8,390 bases of DNA from Thermodesulfovibrio sp. (GTDB lineage Bacteria > Nitrospirota > Thermodesulfovibrionia > Thermodesulfovibrionales > JdFR-85): contig JALUSH010000219.1 in NCBI GenBank assembly GCA_027016675.1, positions 1 to 8,390 on the forward strand, in the 5' to 3' direction. Of this stretch, positions 5,685 through 8,390 are shown one piece after another. Within the stretch, counting starts at the first letter, position 1; each line of letters starts with the position of its first letter. The notes beneath the pieces were generated by a model. It ran no database searches, was not told where the DNA came from, and was given only the letters and a program-made list of their open reading frames with translations. The position numbers and the translations under genes are program-made.

Positions 5685-7452
5685 ATGTCCTTACTGCAAT
5701 TCTAATGGTAATAAAACAGTCCGGGATGGCTTTATATACTGTGAATCATGTGATACTCTAAGGGCCAGCCCCAGAATAAACCTGGATAGAGCGATGCATT
5801 TGCTACAACTCTATAGAAAGGATATACCTCCTTATGATGAGAACTTTGAGTGGAGGATATTTCTCTTAAGGCTTTTACTAAAAGGCCGGGGAAGGGTGCT
5901 GGAGGTGTTGTCACAGTGGTCTGGGCTTTCTGTAATATTCAAGGCAGAGGGATTTGAATATGAAACAACTGATCATAAATGTTCACAAATCAGGTCCGAT
6001 TCTTATGATGCCGTTATACTCTGGGATGTGCTTGAATATGTGCCAGAGCCTGAAATACTGATGCACAGATGTAGTAGATTGTTGAGTGATAAAGGGGTAT
6101 TATTGTTAAGGATCAGGCGGCTGTCGATAGACAACTGTACAGAGACAGCTATAAAGGAAAGAGGTCCCACGAATATTTTAAGTAAAAGGGCTCTCAGGAT
6201 GCTTTTTGAAAGACATCTTAATACAACACCAGTATTTATTGAATATGACAGCCCACATGGCACATTCATAGTAGCAGCAGGCAGGAAGCAAGAGAGAGTT
6301 GTAAATTCTTGTATGAGGGTTTTGATGGTTGCCCATCCTGATGCCTATGCTGTTCTTGAGGATGCTGTGGGACCACGACTCAGGATTTTCAAAACAATTT
6401 TCGAACTGAGAAAAAAAGGTATTGAAGCAGACCTTTCCATATCAATGAATCCAGACACCTCAGGATACAGCCTGGCACACCTCTTTCATCATGCATGGAA
6501 GAGTAGGGATAACCTCTTGCAGGCGCTTTCTATAAAATACTCAGGTGCTCCACTTGTAATATCTCCTATCTACATGGATCTCAGGGAGACAGACTTTGCC
6601 CTTCGTGCTATTCCAGAGATATTCAGTGTAACTCTGGAGTCAGAAAGAGAGGCATACCTTAAGGCACTTGAGGCGGGGGATTTTTCTATTGGAGAGTTTG
6701 ATCAGAAAGTCTTCGTTCCGGAGGAAAGAAATAAAGTGGAAACCCAGAAGCTACTATTTTCACTTGCAGATCATCTTATTGGTCTTAGTTTCAGTGAAAT
6801 AAGACAGATTGGAATCAATCTTAATATTCACAAAACTTTTACCATTGTACCAAATTGTGCAGACCCTGAGATATTTCTTGAACCAGATCAAGGACTATTC
6901 TACAGCAAATATGGCCTCAGGGATTTTGTTATATCTGTAGGACACATTGAGGTAAGAAAAAACACACTGATGCTTATATACGCTATGAGGGAAATGGATA
7001 TCCCGCTTGTAATCGTTGGTAACTATCTGGGGTCTCCTGAATATTACCGCCTTTGCAAGTATTATGCAGGAGTTAATACAATATTTATTCCACAACTGAG
7101 TCAGGAAGAGCTTGCATCTGCATATGCCCTTGCTCATCTCCATGCACTCCCAAGCTGGACAGAAGGGGCATCCCTGGCAACCATAGAGGCAGCAATGGCA
7201 GGATGTAATGTGCTTGTAAGTAATAGAGCAGGGGAGTGGGAATATTATGGTGAAGATGGTTTCTATTGTAACCCTGCAAGTTATTCATCTATCCAGGAAG
7301 GAATAGGAAGGGCTTATAAGGAAGGGGGCACAGAAAGAAGAAAAAGGTTAAAGAGACATATCATCCAGAACTGTACATTCCAGAGGGCAGCAGAAAAGAC
7401 CATGGAGGCTTATCAAAGAACACTGATGGAGGATATTCATGTCAGGCATTAA
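5677..7452 (+). CDS. Zinc-ribbon/methyltransferase-like domain fused to a GT4-type glycosyltransferase
   Basis: From ATG 5677 the protein has 591 residues. A zinc ribbon comes first: CPYC (4-7) and CESC (22-25). Residues about 58-200 resemble the methyltransferase of gene 3: VLEVLSQWSG (74-83) at motif I and YDAVILWDVLEYVPEPE (110-126) after it. The glycine-rich loop is lost, and the acidic strand-2 residue is not in its usual setting, so this half may be catalytically dead. Residues about 213-590 are a GT-B glycosyltransferase of the GT4/Glycos_transf_1 kind: IVPNCADPEIF (390-400), ISVGHIEVRKN (419-429), LPSWTEGASLATIEAAMAG (491-509) with the family E-x7-E pair (E496, E504), then NVLVSNRAGEWEYYG. 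Such enzymes transfer a sugar from a nucleotide-sugar donor at the cytoplasmic face. No signal peptide or membrane segment is evident. An extended TTG start at 5653 would add eight residues. It overlaps asnB by eight bases and the next gene by fourteen. Confidence 0.88.
   Translation: MYKCPYCNSNGNKTVRDGFIYCESCDTLRASPRINLDRAMHLLQLYRKDIPPYDENFEWRIFLLRLLLKGRGRVLEVLSQWSGLSVIFKAEGFEYETTDHKCSQIRSDSYDAVILWDVLEYVPEPEILMHRCSRLLSDKGVLLLRIRRLSIDNCTETAIKERGPTNILSKRALRMLFERHLNTTPVFIEYDSPHGTFIVAAGRKQERVVNSCMRVLMVAHPDAYAVLEDAVGPRLRIFKTIFELRKKGIEADLSISMNPDTSGYSLAHLFHHAWKSRDNLLQALSIKYSGAPLVISPIYMDLRETDFALRAIPEIFSVTLESEREAYLKALEAGDFSIGEFDQKVFVPEERNKVETQKLLFSLADHLIGLSFSEIRQIGINLNIHKTFTIVPNCADPEIFLEPDQGLFYSKYGLRDFVISVGHIEVRKNTLMLIYAMREMDIPLVIVGNYLGSPEYYRLCKYYAGVNTIFIPQLSQEELASAYALAHLHALPSWTEGASLATIEAAMAGCNVLVSNRAGEWEYYGEDGFYCNPASYSSIQEGIGRAYKEGGTERRKRLKRHIIQNCTFQRAAEKTMEAYQRTLMEDIHVRH
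7428..7432 (+). promoter_or_regulatory. Ribosome binding site for gene 6
   Basis: GGAGG sits six bases before the ATG at 7439, within the last codons of gene 5. It supports a start that overlaps the previous gene by fourteen bases. Confidence 0.75.
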
Positions 7453-8390
7453 GGTGCTTTTCATATATCAGGGGATAGTGCCATCTACTTATATACGACT
7501 GATAAACCCTTTTAATGTGCTTGCAGAAAAAGGTGACATAGATTACAGAGGCGTGAATATCAATAAACTCAACAATAGAGATATACAATGGGCTGATATT
7601 GTGATTTTTCACAGAATAGATTCTGATAAAGGATTACAAACAATGGAAGAAATCCATGAGCTTAACAAACATGTAATCTATGAAACTGATGATAACTGGG
7701 TCTCGCCACCACCAGAGTACCATCCTGCCTTTCAGTATCATAGCAGGGTAATAGTGAGGAATACAGTTGAGAGGCTGATCAAGGAGTCAGATGCTGTTTG
7801 TGTATCAACAGAGAGATTAAGAGAGAGCTTTTCAGGGTTTAATCCAGGAACTCTTGTCATCCCCAATACAGTTGATTTCCGTTATGTGGGAAGGCATCTT
7901 ATAAATACTGATGAAATCAGAATAGCATATGCTGGAACAAAGACTCATAGAGGAGACTTTGAGGTTCTTTTACCTGTTATAAAACGTATATCAAAGGAAT
8001 ATGATAAGGTCAGGTTTGTCTTTCTTGGATATACACCTGAAGAACTGAGAGATATGGAGTGTCTTGAGGAATGGACATTTAATAGTAACTATAATGAATA
8101 TCTCTCACTACTTGGAAGCCTGTCACTTGATATTGCTATTGCTCCTCTTACTGATAATGAATTTAATCGTCACAAGTCTAATATAAAGTATATTGAATAC
8201 GCAGCATGTAACATTGCAGGGATCTATAGCAGAGTGCCTGCATATGATGCAACAGTCCAGGACGGGGTAACAGGATTGCTTGTAACACACACTGAAGAGG
8301 AGTGGTATACTGCACTTAAATCTCTGATAGAGTCACCCAAGAAGAGAAAGAAGATATCAAAGAATGCCTATTTAGATGTAAAACAGAGAT
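7439..8390 (+). CDS. Glycosyltransferase, GT4/GT-B fold (3' end outside window)
   Basis: The frame stays open for 317 codons to the right edge, so the C-terminus is missing. The N-terminus MSGIKVLFIYQG is a typical first beta strand of a GT-B enzyme. Further landmarks are WADIVIFHRI (51-60), YETDDNW (81-87), DAVCVSTERLRE (118-129), IPNTVDF (141-147), IRIAYAGTKTHRGDF (160-174), VRFVFLGY (191-198) and DIAIAPLTDNEFNRHKSNIK (231-250), followed by a conserved YIEYAA. The APL....FN..KS.IK.IEY block marks a family of glycosyltransferases common in surface-glycan and glycoprotein loci, with the second Glu of this block at the position of the usual donor-binding acid. Donor and acceptor cannot be told. 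It probably acts on the same glycan as gene 5, since the two are translationally coupled. At most a short C-terminal stretch of the GT domain should be missing, although members of this family can carry further fused domains. Confidence 0.88.
   Translation, partial: MSGIKVLFIYQGIVPSTYIRLINPFNVLAEKGDIDYRGVNINKLNNRDIQWADIVIFHRIDSDKGLQTMEEIHELNKHVIYETDDNWVSPPPEYHPAFQYHSRVIVRNTVERLIKESDAVCVSTERLRESFSGFNPGTLVIPNTVDFRYVGRHLINTDEIRIAYAGTKTHRGDFEVLLPVIKRISKEYDKVRFVFLGYTPEELRDMECLEEWTFNSNYNEYLSLLGSLSLDIAIAPLTDNEFNRHKSNIKYIEYAACNIAGIYSRVPAYDATVQDGVTGLLVTHTEEEWYTALKSLIESPKKRKKISKNAYLDVKQR

Overview
The window is a single unidirectional run of six plus-strand genes with almost no non-coding DNA. Five genes appear complete at their 3' ends and the sixth runs off the right edge. 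The first gene may begin left of the window, because its frame is open to the edge. Junctions are a 4-base ATGA overlap, a second 4-base ATGA overlap, a 12-base gap, an 8-base overlap and a 14-base overlap. This is the layout of one translationally coupled operon, and no internal promoter or terminator is visible. The DNA is moderately AT-rich and uses many AGA/AGG arginine and ATA isoleucine codons. Clear GGAG-type ribosome binding sites and a bacterial-type AsnB point to a bacterium. The lineage cannot be fixed from this window. Nitrospirota, Desulfobacterota or a similar anaerobic or environmental group would fit, but that is a guess.

The content is a glycan or surface-polysaccharide modification cluster. 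Left to right: (1) a protein with a coiled coil, TPR repeats and a C-terminal CmoB/DUF1698-like SAM methyltransferase; (2) a Methyltransf_24-type methyltransferase followed by a coiled coil and TPR repeats; (3) a zinc-ribbon plus Methyltransf_23-type methyltransferase followed by TPR repeats; (4) a glutamine-hydrolysing asparagine synthetase homologue (AsnB); (5) a fusion of a zinc ribbon, a methyltransferase-like domain with a degraded SAM-binding loop, and a GT4-type glycosyltransferase; (6) a second GT4-like glycosyltransferase, truncated by the window end.

The most striking point is that three adjacent genes carry recognisably related TPR modules of about 75 residues. The modules are attached to three different classes of methyltransferase, before the catalytic domain in gene 1 and after it in genes 2 and 3. 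Together with the amidotransferase and the glycosyltransferases, this suggests a cytoplasmic assembly in which tethered methyltransferases decorate a glycan or glycoprotein (for example O antigen, capsule, S-layer or flagellin glycan) while the GTs build it and the AsnB homologue supplies amide groups or asparagine. That functional scheme is inference; the domain assignments and gene layout are read from the sequence. No RNA genes, mobile elements, CRISPR arrays or stretches over 300 bases without a gene were seen.
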